Part shown: in pieces, positions 46,787 through 58,296 of the stretch | Position numbering within the stretch: the stretch's first letter is position 1 | Layout of the letters: each line of letters opens with the position of its first letter | Assembly: GCA_022818135.1 (NCBI GenBank) | Contig: JAFMSR010000008.1 | Location: 29,668,613 to 29,732,612, forward strand | Length of the DNA stretch: 64,000 bases | Reading direction: 5' to 3' | Source of the DNA: Saxidomus purpurata | Taxonomy: Eukaryota; Mollusca; Bivalvia; Venerida; Veneridae | Translations under genes and position numbers: made by a program | The notes under the pieces: model-generated | Database searches by the model: none | What the model was told of the DNA's origin: nothing | The model's input: the letters and a program-made list of their open reading frames with translations, nothing else

Positions 46787-48028
46787 TTAGTTTGCTTTCC
46801 TCGATTTCTTTAGTTCCATCTCTATTTTTTCATTTATTTTCTTTGCATCTCGAACCATCATATCTAGCATCTTTTTCAGACAATGCCGTGTTGCATAAAA
46901 TGAAATGCCACCAGATATGAAACTTCCAAACACAGGCACAGTGTATTTTGCTGCGTTTTCTATGTATTCTGAAAAAACTGCTACAGAGCAAACCATCGCA
47001 ATTCCACGTATTGTTAATGTAACGGATGTGCTTTCAAGCTTAAACTCGTGGCTTAATTCTGCAAATGGAATGTTTAAACGCTTTGCTGACCTTTGGAGAT
47101 TCTTCTCGTTTAACCCAAATTGCTTGCGATATTCTTTCACTTCTGTAACAATCAACGCTTCGTCGATAAATATACTTGCTCCAGGAATCGGAATAGCTCC
47201 TCCGACTGCTGATTTCAGGCATACATTCCACATTCTTTTAGTAAACGCTTCACGTTTTTCTTCGATGGCTCTTTCGGTAAAAACAGATACAGAAAGTGCC
47301 ATCGCTTCTCTTTTTTCTCCTGATTCTTCAACTAACGTTGATTGAAGACTGTCAAAATCAAACTGTTCTCGTGCATAATTTGCTATCAGGAAAATGGGTG
47401 TGTTAACAAATTCGTTTTTCTGAAATGTGTCCTCAAGCTCCTGTTTTATCCTTGAAAGAATTTCGACTGTAGGCTCGGGTTTGCGACGGCTTCTATTGGT
47501 ATTTGCAATATCTGAATCCACTTTCGCCCTTACGAAGTAGAACTTCTTTCTTTCGCCTTCTTTGAAGTCTATGTTCTGTTTTCTGACCTCCTTTGCCAGC
47601 CAAAGGTCGTTTTCAGTAAATCTTGATGCTGATAAGATTATGAAACAGTCGTATCTTTGAAACTCGACATTTTCTAAGTACGATTCTTTTGGGAAATCTG
47701 GTGTTCCTACCCCTGGAAGATCCCAGATACGAAGATTCTCATTATTTGGATGTTTGTAGGGTGTTGGTTCTTGAGTACACTGCGTAACGCCGGTTTTGGC
47801 TGCTCCTTCATCATCAGCATAAAGCCCCCGCATAGTGTTGATGAAACTTGACTTTCCATTCCCACTATTGCCTGTAACTGCTATGTTTAGAGGAATATCT
47901 TTCCATTTTTCTAAGTTATGCATAATTAATTCACTGACACCGGCCATACCATCTGTTTTAAATGCATCAATAACACGTTTTTTATGGATTTCCATGAATG
48001 ATGTCCATTCGTATGGTATGTCCATCAT
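46787..48028 (-). CDS. Immunity-related GTPase (IRG), copy B
   Basis: A single frame of 413 codons starting MMDIPYEWTSF. It has the same motif set as copy A: P-loop GNSGNGKSS (53-61), KTGVTQCT, DLPG, AKVD, and helical C-terminal features (AIPIPGASIFIDEALIVTEV, FGLNEKNLQRSAKRL). The C-terminus differs (ELKKSRKAN) and is slightly longer. Changes are spread along the protein with no stop or frameshift, so both copies appear to be maintained. A TTTAG acceptor lies upstream at the same distance class as in copy A. The second ATG aligns with the start of copy A; either could be used. It could act with copy A as a heterotypic GTPase pair, but that is inference. Confidence 0.92.
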   Translation of the reverse strand: MMDIPYEWTSFMEIHKKRVIDAFKTDGMAGVSELIMHNLEKWKDIPLNIAVTGNSGNGKSSFINTMRGLYADDEGAAKTGVTQCTQEPTPYKHPNNENLRIWDLPGVGTPDFPKESYLENVEFQRYDCFIILSASRFTENDLWLAKEVRKQNIDFKEGERKKFYFVRAKVDSDIANTNRSRRKPEPTVEILSRIKQELEDTFQKNEFVNTPIFLIANYAREQFDFDSLQSTLVEESGEKREAMALSVSVFTERAIEEKREAFTKRMWNVCLKSAVGGAIPIPGASIFIDEALIVTEVKEYRKQFGLNEKNLQRSAKRLNIPFAELSHEFKLESTSVTLTIRGIAMVCSVAVFSEYIENAAKYTVPVFGSFISGGISFYATRHCLKKMLDMMVRDAKKINEKIEMELKKSRKAN

Positions 48029-48060
48029 TAAAGACCAGATCTAACTCTGATGTCGTTCGG

Positions 48061-48599
48061 AAATGTTGAAACACAAACCTAAACAGTAAAATGATAGTAA
48101 AAATAGTACTAGTTTTAAAGAACTTGAATTTTCAAGTTTTTATATAAAATTATTATGTAAGAAAAACACCTCATTCCCTTGTCAATCAATACGTAATGAT
48201 AGGTAATGTTTTGGCTTTTTTCAACAAATGTAATGATGCAGATTAAAGAATAGTATGATGAAAAAATAACCAAATTTATCAATACAATATATAAACAGCT
48301 ACAAGGGCCATCCTACCATCAATTTCACAACTTACTTATGCTATTTGAAGAATACTGTGGGTTTCCCTTATACATGTATACAAGTATAAAAAATATCACT
48401 GTAGATTAATAAATTCAAGCTTTAAATAGGTATTTGCATTTCTGGAGAAAACTTTATTGATATTGAATAGTTCGTGTTTTGAGAAAGAAAAAAACCTCCA
48501 AAGTGATATACCAAAACATATAATGTATTATAGAAACGGCTACAATCATCGACACCAGAAAAAATCTACATAGCAACTTGAGAAAATCTGTTGAATATG
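48061..48599. other. No gene recognised
   Basis: AT-rich sequence upstream of IRG copy B; promoter elements not identifiable by eye. Confidence 0.4.
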
Positions 48600-48840
48600 T
48601 TGGTGAACTTACGTTTATGGCACCGCTACATGTAAACAATATGTTTATACTAAAATTTCACAAGCATTTACAACGCTTTATAATTTGGTACCGAATATTT
48701 TCAGAAATACAGAAATACTTAAAAGGAATAATTATATATTGGAACACTTTCATTTGAGGATTCATTCTAAAATATTTTAATTTCCGAAGGTTCGAAAACC
48801 CTTGTTTTTTCTCAAAAACTGACAGCGAACAACTTTAAAA
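48600..48840 (-). mobile_element. TTAA-MITE family B, diverged partial copy
   Basis: GGCACCGCTACA, ATATGTTTATACT, TTACAACGCTTTATAATTTGG and the end CTGACAGCGAACAACTTTAA align with the family B copies at 51.1 kb and 63.6 kb. Confidence 0.65.
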
Positions 48841-48859
48841 TCATATCTTAAACTTACTA

Positions 48860-48985
48860 TTAAAGGGACATACCGTATAACTGATGTCAAACTAAATAAC
48901 CTCAAAAACATAAACAATAAAATCTTTGGAAGTATCATACATTGTAACTTAATTTGAATAAAAACACACGGATCAGAAATTACAC
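48860..48985 (+). mobile_element. TTAA-MITE family A, copy cut by gap
   Basis: Starts TTAAAGGGACATACCGTATA and follows the family into AATCTTTGGAAGTA. It is lost in the short repeat leading to the N run. Confidence 0.75.
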
Positions 48986-49042
48986 TCTAAAGAAATCACT
49001 TGTTCCTAAGGAAGTCACTTGTTCCAAGGGGAAATCACTGGT
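48982..49042. repeat. Short tandem repeat at gap edge
   Basis: About three units of roughly 20-22 bp based on GAAATCACTTGTTCC and AAGG. The assembly stops inside it. Confidence 0.7.
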
Positions 49043-49542
49043 NNNNNNNNNNNNNNNNNNNNNNNNNNNNNNNNNNNNNNNNNNNNNNNNNNNNNNNNNN
49101 NNNNNNNNNNNNNNNNNNNNNNNNNNNNNNNNNNNNNNNNNNNNNNNNNNNNNNNNNNNNNNNNNNNNNNNNNNNNNNNNNNNNNNNNNNNNNNNNNNNN
49201 NNNNNNNNNNNNNNNNNNNNNNNNNNNNNNNNNNNNNNNNNNNNNNNNNNNNNNNNNNNNNNNNNNNNNNNNNNNNNNNNNNNNNNNNNNNNNNNNNNNN
49301 NNNNNNNNNNNNNNNNNNNNNNNNNNNNNNNNNNNNNNNNNNNNNNNNNNNNNNNNNNNNNNNNNNNNNNNNNNNNNNNNNNNNNNNNNNNNNNNNNNNN
49401 NNNNNNNNNNNNNNNNNNNNNNNNNNNNNNNNNNNNNNNNNNNNNNNNNNNNNNNNNNNNNNNNNNNNNNNNNNNNNNNNNNNNNNNNNNNNNNNNNNNN
49501 NNNNNNNNNNNNNNNNNNNNNNNNNNNNNNNNNNNNNNNNNN
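49043..49542. other. Assembly gap of 500 N
   Basis: Exactly 500 N, which is usually a placeholder length. Frames reported across it are meaningless. Confidence 0.98.
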
Positions 49543-49574
49543 TCATTTTAGAAGGACCAATACTGGACAGTGAT

Positions 49575-49640
49575 TCGCCATAAAGGTTCCGGTCCGTTGC
49601 AGGGCTCGAACCTAAAATTCTCAACCAGTTAAAAGATTAG
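49575..49640 (-). repeat. tRNA-like fragment with B box
   Basis: On the minus strand GGTTCGAGCCCT is a good RNA polymerase III B box. A convincing A box and acceptor stem are not visible, so this is probably part of a tRNA-derived SINE running toward the gap. Confidence 0.4.
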
Positions 49641-49756
49641 TTATAACTAGTCAGCGGCAATGGATACCGGTCTTTCCTTCGTCTAGAATCAAACTTACTT
49701 TAAAAAAATGAAGTAATTTATTTCTGTCTTACAAAGCGAACACAAATGTATTCTTT

Positions 49757-50114
49757 TTAAAGGGACATAGCCTATAACTGATGGCGAACTAAATAACCTC
49801 TAAAACATAAATAATAGAATCTTTGGAAGTATTATAACTTAACCTAAAAGTTTCAGCTAGGCATTCCCAGTCATTATTGACATATCAGCGGTTTACAATA
49901 TGCTGCAGTACCGTAAACCATTCAATAATCTATGTAGAGTTGCTGTTGTACAATAAATGGGTAGATGCGATTCATCATAGAAAGTTTCTATATTGATTAA
50001 TTGTGGTGAAGCCACAGGGATTTCTTTGTAGTTATTTATCATTTTGCGTTCATTTAACACATAATCTATGTTTTTGAGATGTAATCTACTAGATGTAGGG
50101 AGTGCCCCTTTTTA
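49757..50114 (+). mobile_element. TTAA-MITE family A, copy 3
   Basis: Starts TTAAAGGGACATAGCCTATA, contains CAGTACCGTAAACCATTCAA (shared with the other copies) and ends AGATGTAGGGAGTGCCCC. The right end has lost the exact inverted repeat. Confidence 0.75.
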
Positions 50115-50120
50115 TACTAT

Positions 50121-50192
50121 TGACGACGAACGACACACAAGACACGGTCAGAATAGCTCACCATGAAAATTGTGTTCTCAGGTGAGCTATAA
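50121..50192 (+). repeat. Solo 3' end of palindromic-ended element
   Basis: GGTCAGAATAGCTCACC, a short loop and CAGGTGAGCTATAA resemble the terminal hairpin of the tandem-cored element at 59747-59784 (AGCTCAC to GTGAGCTAAAA). It follows directly on the MITE end. Confidence 0.55.
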
Positions 50193-50479
50193 TGATTAAA
50201 GTTGACTACACCTTACCCTATTCTGTAAAACGACCCGCAATGCCTTGCATGGTAAGTTATTACCGCGTGAATTCCTGTCTCATCTTTTTCGAAGAAAAAT
50301 TGTTGATTTTTGAGAAAAAATGGATAATGGTTTAAAGAAAATGACTAATTTTCGAGCATGAAACAAGTCACAAACCAAAATCTATTACCTTTAGTATTGA
50401 TAAATTTCAATAATCTTATAGTTCAGTCATGGTAGGTACTCTTTAAATTATTTATCTCAAGTCGTTTATCTGTATTTGT

Positions 50480-50740
50480 TTAAAAGAGCACTCTCTACAT
50501 CTAGCCAATAATATTCTCCAAACATAAATAATATGTTCAGAAAACATAAAGTGATAACTAAAAGCAATATTAAAAACAGCAAATGCCTCGTTTAGCAAAG
50601 ATAATTGACATTGAGACCTATGAGTCTATAAAAATCGTAATCCACCTTTTAATTTACATATATTATTGAATATTTTACGGTACTGCTACGAAATTCAAAA
50701 ACGCTGATTTTATAGATGAAGACTCGAATATATTGTTAGG
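50480..50740 (-). mobile_element. TTAA-MITE family A, copy 4, truncated
   Basis: TTAAAAGAGCACTCTCTACA, then AACATAAATAATATGTTC and ATTGAATATTTTACGGTACT match the family in the orientation of the 28.4 kb copy. The distal end is missing. Confidence 0.65.
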
Positions 50741-51106
50741 ACGAATGATTTACTCTTTGTTCCCATCACATGGATTATTAGGCATAAAAATGCTTGGGAA
50801 ACAGCTTAAAGACGTTATCAAAACAGACTTATTTGTTTGAGCTGAAAAGGGAACTTATGTTTCTTAATCTTGTGTAGTTTTTCTTACCATTTTGCACGAG
50901 AATTGCTTTCTATGGTAATAGAGGTCCATTACTGAGGCAGATAATCTTATCAAAAAATTGGGCAAACATGCAGTTTCCATGGCAATGTATGTTGTAACTT
51001 ATCCCAAAAATATCGGCAGCTTTAAAACATCTTTGCTAGAAGTAACTGATAGAAAAAAAAGTTTTAACAAAACAATAAATACGACTTTAAAACAATTTAA
51101 AAGTTG

Positions 51107-51473
51107 TTAAAGCTGCTCGCTCTCAGAGTTTGGTAAAAAAATAAAGTTCTTCAAAGTGTATGTAAGTAACGTATTTTAGAACATATAGTCAAATAAAAAG
51201 GCCCCAGTATAAATTTCTGCCACGTATGTCTCTAAATTAAAAAAAAATACGCTAAAAAATTCAAAAAGCGTTGCAAACGCTTTTGAAATCTCAATATAAA
51301 CATATAGTGTAGCGGTGCCGTTTAACCGACATATACAATCGATTTCTGCAAATTCCTACCTAGATTTTTGCTTATAATTTGATTCTAGCCTTTAGTTTTA
51401 TATTCATGGATGATTTTGTCACTTTTTGAAAAAAAAATTTGTTTCAACGGTAACTGAGAGCGAGCAGCTTTAA
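51107..51473 (+). mobile_element. TTAA-MITE family B, complete copy
   Basis: Inverted ends AGCTGCTCGCTCTCAG and CTGAGAGCGAGCAGCT are flanked by TTAA (51107-51110, 51470-51473). The interior is AT-rich with GCGTTGCAAACGC and no coding capacity. Confidence 0.85.
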
Positions 51474-52958
51474 GGACGATGCGAGAATTTATTATATGAT
51501 TTTATTAAAGTTTCATATGCTACGATTGCTAAGTTGCATATTATGTCAGTCAATAAATGCAATACACAATTTTTTTTCTTGTATTATTATTGAGAATAAG
51601 TTGTTACACAAGGTACTTCAGGCAATTTATTACAGTCATACAGAACGTTGTTGTATTGAAATGAAGGTAGTTGGCATCCGTCTAGTGTTTAATAAGGTTT
51701 TTACTACTGTAATGCTATCCAGAATGCCGAATTTGCTCGAGTCGTGCGCGAGATCATACGAAAATCCGGCTTCTGGATTACATTTTTATGATCATAATGA
51801 CCCATTATTTATATGACTTTGGATTATTGTTAGTTTACAAGTATATTTTAGCATAAAATAGAAGACAAACAACTTCCGGTCGTCTGTTGCGAGCAGTCAA
51901 CAAAACAACAAAACATGTGTATCAAATTTCTAAAAATACCCGTTCAGGTACCATCCTAATTATTGCTTTTTGGCCTGGGGACTGAAAGTCCCCCAGGCCT
52001 AAGTTAGCATACCACATTTCAAACACTGTAGACAATTTAACTGTGCTATGTGCGAATAACAACTGTAAACATGCGCTTTGGGAAAGTAGTGCAAGACAGA
52101 CCAGATCAATCGTCTGCTTGAATGTCGCATACGACAAGAACATATGACAAATAAAAACATACAACTTCGAAACGATTGCAGAAAGGTCTATAGCTTACGG
52201 GCTGCATTACACATTTTTTTCTGTTTTAGAAATTACTGCGCTGTTAGCTGATTACGGAAGATAACCATATGCATATCAAGGAAAAGTACGGATATTTACG
52301 GAAACGTACGGAATTCGATATAAGAGTTTTTTGTGTGTGTGTTGTGTGTCTTTGGGTTTGTAGTTTGATTTTCAAATTTCTGATGTTATTTCATTGACAA
52401 CTTTCTTATTTATGAACGATTACATATATATTTACGTAAAAATAAATTTCTTTAAAATAAAAGATACAATTTACGTACATTTCCGAGAAGGAACTCGCGT
52501 GATCAAAATCACCCGCCATTTATGGAGGACGCTGCATGTCAAGGCCAAGTGAACGGTTTCACAGATTACAACTACAAGGTAACCAAGAATCATTTTTGGT
52601 TTTCCCTGTTATACACATTGTACAGTACTGTATTTATATTTCATTGTTGGTATTGCTTTGTTTATTTCTGTTTCAAGGTCTTGTCCTTGGTACACAATAA
52701 TTTTCGATCCACATCATAGATATCGCTTGAAGATGAACAAAACGCAGATTGAATTATTTTTATTGTTCTCTCAAACAATTGATATTGTTGACCATGTGAT
52801 TATTTTTCATTTAACGTACGTTTTATAATAATATTTACTTTCCCGCGTTTCGCAGTATAGCGGGAAAGTTCTGCCTTCCAGTTACGGTTAGTTGAACCGC
52901 TCAGGTCAAGAGTAAGATATTGTGCAAAGGCCATTGTCACATGTCTTGCATACATTAA
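51474..52958. other. No gene recognised
   Basis: AT-rich sequence; open frames are short and unlike known families. Confidence 0.45.
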
Positions 52959-53245
52959 ACAAGACGGCCAGGATGGCCCTATATAGCTCACCTTGGACCT
53001 AATTAACCTATAAAATACAACCTATACTGCATAAACAAGGTTTTTCTATGATTTGACCCCGTGACCTAGTGTTTGACCCCAAATGACCTATATGCAAACT
53101 CTACCTAGATTTTATCACGGCAGCCATTTTCCGTTGACAAAATGCAACCTCTATCGCATAAACAAGGTTACGTGTGGACAGACAAACAGGCAGACAGACA
53201 TACGAGAGTCAGACACATGGCGGACACCTGGCGATCACAATAACT
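52959..53245 (+). mobile_element. Palindromic-ended dispersed element, short diverged copy
   Basis: It opens ACAAGACGGCCAGGATGGCC and CCTATATAGCTCACCTTGG, like 58115-58155. It has internal repeats of GCATAAACAAGGTT with TGACCCC and a tail CAGACAGACATACGAGAG. It lacks the long tandem core of the 58 kb copy. Confidence 0.6.
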
Positions 53246-53548
53246 GACATTGACCACTTCGTGTATATATTTTTTATATAAAGACGTTTACCCAGGCAGA
53301 ACCAAAATTTGTTGTTGAGAAGTCTGATGAGAGGTATATGAACAAATATGCAAATACAAAAAGATTGTTATGTCTTTTCAATGATATAGTATCACTGATA
53401 AGAATCTCAATGGCAGGGTAATACATCTGAATGTTTTTCATAATTACACATAGTTTCCTTAAAGGCTACTGGACAATTATTGGTTTAGTCTGCTTCACTG
53501 TTTAATGCACAATAAAGTACTAGACCAGTTCCCTCTATTAATTTCCAG

Positions 53549-53827
53549 ACTTTAGATAAGCAGTGCCAGACTGCAGTATCGGGTCTAGTAAGTTCAAATG
53601 GGAAGCTTTTCATTGTGGTTAAGGAACCATTATCGCCACGCTACTCATCTTTTGCTACAGAAAATACTCAAATTGGTGACAATACAATAATTTATGTAGA
53701 CCGAGACACACAGACAATAGAACGCAGGGATTCATTAACCCAAAGGTGCACACAAACTTTATTGTATCTACATGTATCTGACAATCTCAGTATTGATACT
53801 GTGTTTACAGCTAACCATATTTCATAA
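53549..53827 (+). CDS. Possible terminal exon with TQT motifs
   Basis: After a pyrimidine-rich acceptor (CTCTATTAATTTCCAG), an open frame reads TLDKQCQTAVSG, then VVKEPLSPRYSSFATENTQ, VDRDTQTIERRD, TQRCTQTLL and ends FTANHIS plus a stop. Three CQT/TQT motifs in about 60 residues recall LC8 dynein light chain binding sites. I do not recognise the protein. No upstream exon identified, so it may be a chance frame. Confidence 0.3.
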   Translation, partial: TLDKQCQTAVSGLVSSNGKLFIVVKEPLSPRYSSFATENTQIGDNTIIYVDRDTQTIERRDSLTQRCTQTLLYLHVSDNLSIDTVFTANHIS

Positions 53828-54125
53828 ACACAATATGTACATAATGTTGCAACTGTTGCTCTTTAAAGATGTGAGTACAAAATAGACGAGCTAATTCTGC
53901 TGATAAACAGTTCCTGTAGTGATGCATTTTCGCAGACTATAATTAGTAGTTCATTCATATTGATTAAAGGAGCATAATTATGGAGATGTTAAAGAACATA
54001 AATGTTGTTATATGTACCGTGAGAAGGATGGACAATTGTGTGCAGAATGGTTGTTGAAAAAAGCAAAAGTCTCAGACAGCTTTCTCTTAACCAAAAACAT
54101 ATTTAAAAAAATTATATTTAAAATT
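53828..54125. other. No gene recognised
   Basis: AT-rich flank of the long CA element. Confidence 0.4.
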
Positions 54126-54929
<804 letters not shown>

Positions 54930-55407
54930 AACATCGTAACATCGGAAAAAAACTCTTTAAAAGGCAAAGCTCTATATGAAAAATTTATATGACAAGCTTG
55001 TTGATTTCCCAAAGCTATCATTGGTACCGAACAAAAGGAAGGTCGACTGTGTAGATATTGAGAATGATAAACGCTTGCAAGAGAAAGCACAAGTGATGAA
55101 AATAATCTGAATTACAATGACATAAATGTGTATGACCAGTCTGAAAACAGGTACTCTTCAAAACTTCATCAGTGTGTTTACACTATTCTTAAACATCATG
55201 TAAGTGCACAGCATTATTCTCCTGCTATTAGCACAGTTTTAAATCTTTGATCAATAACCATGTGCATAAACCTTCCAGAATATGAATATGCAAACACGTT
55301 TAATATCTCAAAAAGTAAATGACTGAAGTTGTCAAATAATGTGCCGACACAAATTTATACACAAATTAAACATCTTAATATGGGTCTAAATCTTAATATG
55401 GGTCTAT
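54930..55407. other. No gene recognised
   Basis: Contains a short local duplication of ATGGGTCTA at 55380-55406 beside the next element copy. Confidence 0.4.
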
Positions 55408-55563
55408 GCGCACCATAAACCGGTTTAAGCTCCCCAGTGGTGTTTTTGCCACTGACCGTTCCAAGGCGGTGCCCCACTGTGTTCCTTTAATTGTTCGTTT
55501 TGTCCTCGTGTGTTTGCTTTGTATGCTAGTGTGTGTTGGTAGTGTATATGTGTGTGTGTACAT

Positions 55564-55602
<39 letters not shown>

Positions 55603-55692
55603 GGTGGTGTGCACTTCTGGGTGCTGTGGGGCTCGTTTTGGGGAGGCTGCGTTTTTGGTACGTGGCATTCCCTGTTTGATATTATTTTTGTT
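55408..55692 (+). mobile_element. (CA/GT)n-cored element, copy 7
   Basis: Truncated at GCGCACCATAAACCGG; GT core of about 30 bp; complete fixed end. Very similar to the copy at 59345. Confidence 0.85.
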
Positions 55693-56838
55693 CTAAAGTG
55701 GGTATCATATTAGAGATTTAGATGATTCATATCTTGGGTAAGAGATTTAACTACAAAATCAGGGAAAACACGTTGGAAACATGTAATGAGATTCTTGACA
55801 ATTTTGAAAATGTAGCAGCTAACACTAAAATTCAAAATCCCAAAATAAAAACATTTGCGCCACAATGTCAGATAGCGCAAGCATGGAAATTAAATTTGAT
55901 TCACTGCTAAAAGAAATTAGAACGACGATTATGCCAAACAGCGTAGAAATTACTACTATTTAGACGACGAAAACAAACAGTCAGTTGACACCCTGATGAA
56001 CTTCATCTGTGGGTTGCATTCTTTGGTGCACTTTACTGAAACATCATCTAAATATATGTCAGAATTAGACAGGAATAATTCCAAAACAATCCACCTATCA
56101 ATGATATTACATTCAGAAAATCTGGACAATCGGGCGCTGCACGACTGATACAGAACACGTGTAAAAGTTTTGTACGTGAAGCGGATGTAAAATTTGGTTG
56201 ACATGGGCCACTTCTGATGCACATTCAGTGTCTCAAAGAAAAACGCATGCGAAAAATAATACTTCATTCGAATATAGGCTACAGGTTCAATATCCTCTTC
56301 CGTAACGCAGGACAAGTGTTCATGCTCCGCAAGCAAAATATAGATTTCTTGCAAGGATATACACTTATTCGGTTAATCTAGTCCGTACTACATGATCTTG
56401 TAAAGCAATAGGCCTAATATCAGAGTTCATATCAACGCCATTTCGGACCTTCTGAAAGACCAAAGTATTGTTAAGCCGCTGATCCCGTCCAGTCATATAT
56501 TGGTTATAATATAAATTGTAGTCATTGCTATACAGATACGCTTTGTATTTTGATTCATGTTTTATAGAATGTTTTCACATGGAATAGTGGCCAAGGTTCC
56601 CAACCCTATTCAATTCACCAAAAGATCTTATCAACCCTACATACCGGTCATAACTAAACCCATATGTCCCAGGCTAACTCCCCGGACTAGTGCTCCCCAT
56701 TGTATTCTAATTCATTTGGTCAATATTCCCCGGGTTATGGTGTGACACCGGTCAACAAGTACTTCCGGGTCGTTGTACCCTAGGAAGTAGTTCTTTGAAA
56801 ATTTGAAGTCTCCATTTTAGAGCTGTCTGTGGATGGCT
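55693..56838. other. No gene recognised
   Basis: An open frame near 55722-55910 (FNYKIRENTLETCNEILDNF) is followed by an overlapping MSDSASMEIKFDSLL. It may be a retroelement remnant but I cannot assign it. Confidence 0.3.
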
Positions 56839-56942
56839 TGTGTGTGTGTTGGTGGTGTGCACTTCTGGGTGCTGTGGGGCTCGTTTTGGGGAGGCTGCGT
56901 TTTTGGTACGTGGCATTCCCTGTTTGATATTATTTTTGTTTT
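56839..56942 (+). mobile_element. (CA/GT)n-cored element, copy 8, shortest
   Basis: Begins in the GT core (TGTGTGTGTTGGTGGTG) and contains only the 3'-terminal 100 bp to TTATTTTTGTTTT. Confidence 0.85.
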
Positions 56943-58114
56943 GATGAAATGTAACTTGTATTTATTGTTGTTATGTAAATATTTGGCCATTTCTGATTAC
57001 TCTAACAGTTGTTTTGTTTGTCTTCTCCAGGACTACATTGTGTGATGGGAGAGTTCAAATATTACTCCGCGACGGCATACATGACAGCTGTGTATTGGAA
57101 ATGTGTAGTGTCTCCAGATATTGAGTGATAGCAAAAAGTTCATTGCTGACCATTAACTTTTCTGCTGTAGATTGACTGTGATAATGACAGCTGATTGCTT
57201 GGATTTTGTTGTGAAAGTCACAGGAAGTGTGTAAAACTGCTCTATTTACCATAGAATCAAATGGGACAAAAATGACCGGTGTAACACCTAGATAATTATG
57301 TTGACAGCTCTCGATTCAGCTCCGTGTCCGCCATCTTGTTTACATGCCGATGTGTTCGATTAAATCCGTAACATCGGCATTTCCCGAATTCCAGTTCAAA
57401 GGTTAATCGAATGGTTCTCTATACGTCATCTACGGCGCGTTCGGTGTGACGTATAGAGAGGCAGGTCAAATCTCCCGATTCGCTTCGTCGGGGTCAATCT
57501 CTCTCTCAAAACGAAAGGTCAAGCCTATTAACCAAAAATGTATAAAACTAAAATTAGAGAGGTGTTAAAGATATCCGTATTAAACATTCTTATATATTAT
57601 AATAAAGCTCCTTGAACTTTATTACTTAAGAGTATATTGTAATGTCACCCTCCCCAACCCTTTAATCGAAAGGTTCTTAAGAATCCTTGGGCTACATTCC
57701 ATCAAAACATATTGTTCATATTAGTTACCCTCTGCAGTTATACGTGCTGTAGACACTACTGTATTGATATTATATGTAAATGCCATCACTTGTAACATGA
57801 ACTCATTATTGCCATGTACACCTATCAAGTATCTTAAATAAATATTAGTGTGAATGATAAACTGTGCCTTCGTCCTTTCTTAAGAAAGCTCCCTGTCCAG
57901 AATTGAGCTTAGAACTATTACCTAAATAAAAATCATATCCTATAACAACTGTCCCTGCTAGAGGCAGGCTGGCCGGCGTGACATGTGTCAGAAGTGGGAT
58001 TATTCCAGAAAATGTGAGAATACTTCAAGGAAAAGGCCACAGAATTTCAGCATCCTGAGACAATTCACTGGTAGTTAGAACCAAAAGAGACTATACATCC
58101 AATATTTTATTAAT
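56943..58114. other. No gene recognised
   Basis: On the minus strand CAAGATGGCGGACACGG (about 57327-57343) is a YY1-type start-site motif followed by an ATG frame of 65 codons (57252-57055). This could be a promoter and 5' exon, but nothing downstream supports it. Confidence 0.3.
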
Positions 58115-58159
58115 ACAAGAGGGCCAAGATGGCCGGCCCTATATCGCTCACCTTGGTAC

Positions 58160-58213
58160 AAAAAAACAAAAATAATATCAAACAGGGAATGCCACGTACC
58201 AAAAACGCAGCCC
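58160..58213 (-). mobile_element. (CA/GT)n-cored element, copy 9, terminal fragment
   Basis: Only the fixed end and 30 bp beyond it, up to AAAACGCAGCCC. Confidence 0.8.
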
Positions 58214-58266
58214 ACTTGCCTGGTGGAAGATCACTAGATCACTAGATAATGTTATATATCAAATAA

Positions 58267-58296
58267 GGCATTCCCTGTTTGATATTTTTTTTTTTT
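58267..58296 (+). mobile_element. (CA/GT)n-cored element, inverted terminal fragment
   Basis: GGCATTCCCTGTTTGATA and a T run: a second fixed end facing copy 9 with 53 bp between them, which gives a small inverted repeat. Confidence 0.75.

Larger units (their letters stand above)
43040..48060. repeat. Segmental duplication, copy 2 (with IRG copy B)
   Basis: A continuous counterpart of 93-1080 plus 4522-5950 plus 36688-38450. It lacks the 3.4 kb and 30.7 kb insertions of copy 1. It carries one insertion of its own, about 45335-46605, between AGCTTTAAAGG and TTGTTCAGATTCG. Confidence 0.85.

Noticed and set aside
48954..49624. Open frames across the N gap
   Set aside because: They consist of unknown residues.
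57055..57343. Promoter and first exon on the minus strand at the CAAGATGGCGG motif
   Set aside because: The motif is attractive, but the frame has no family resemblance and no donor was convincing; kept only as a note.
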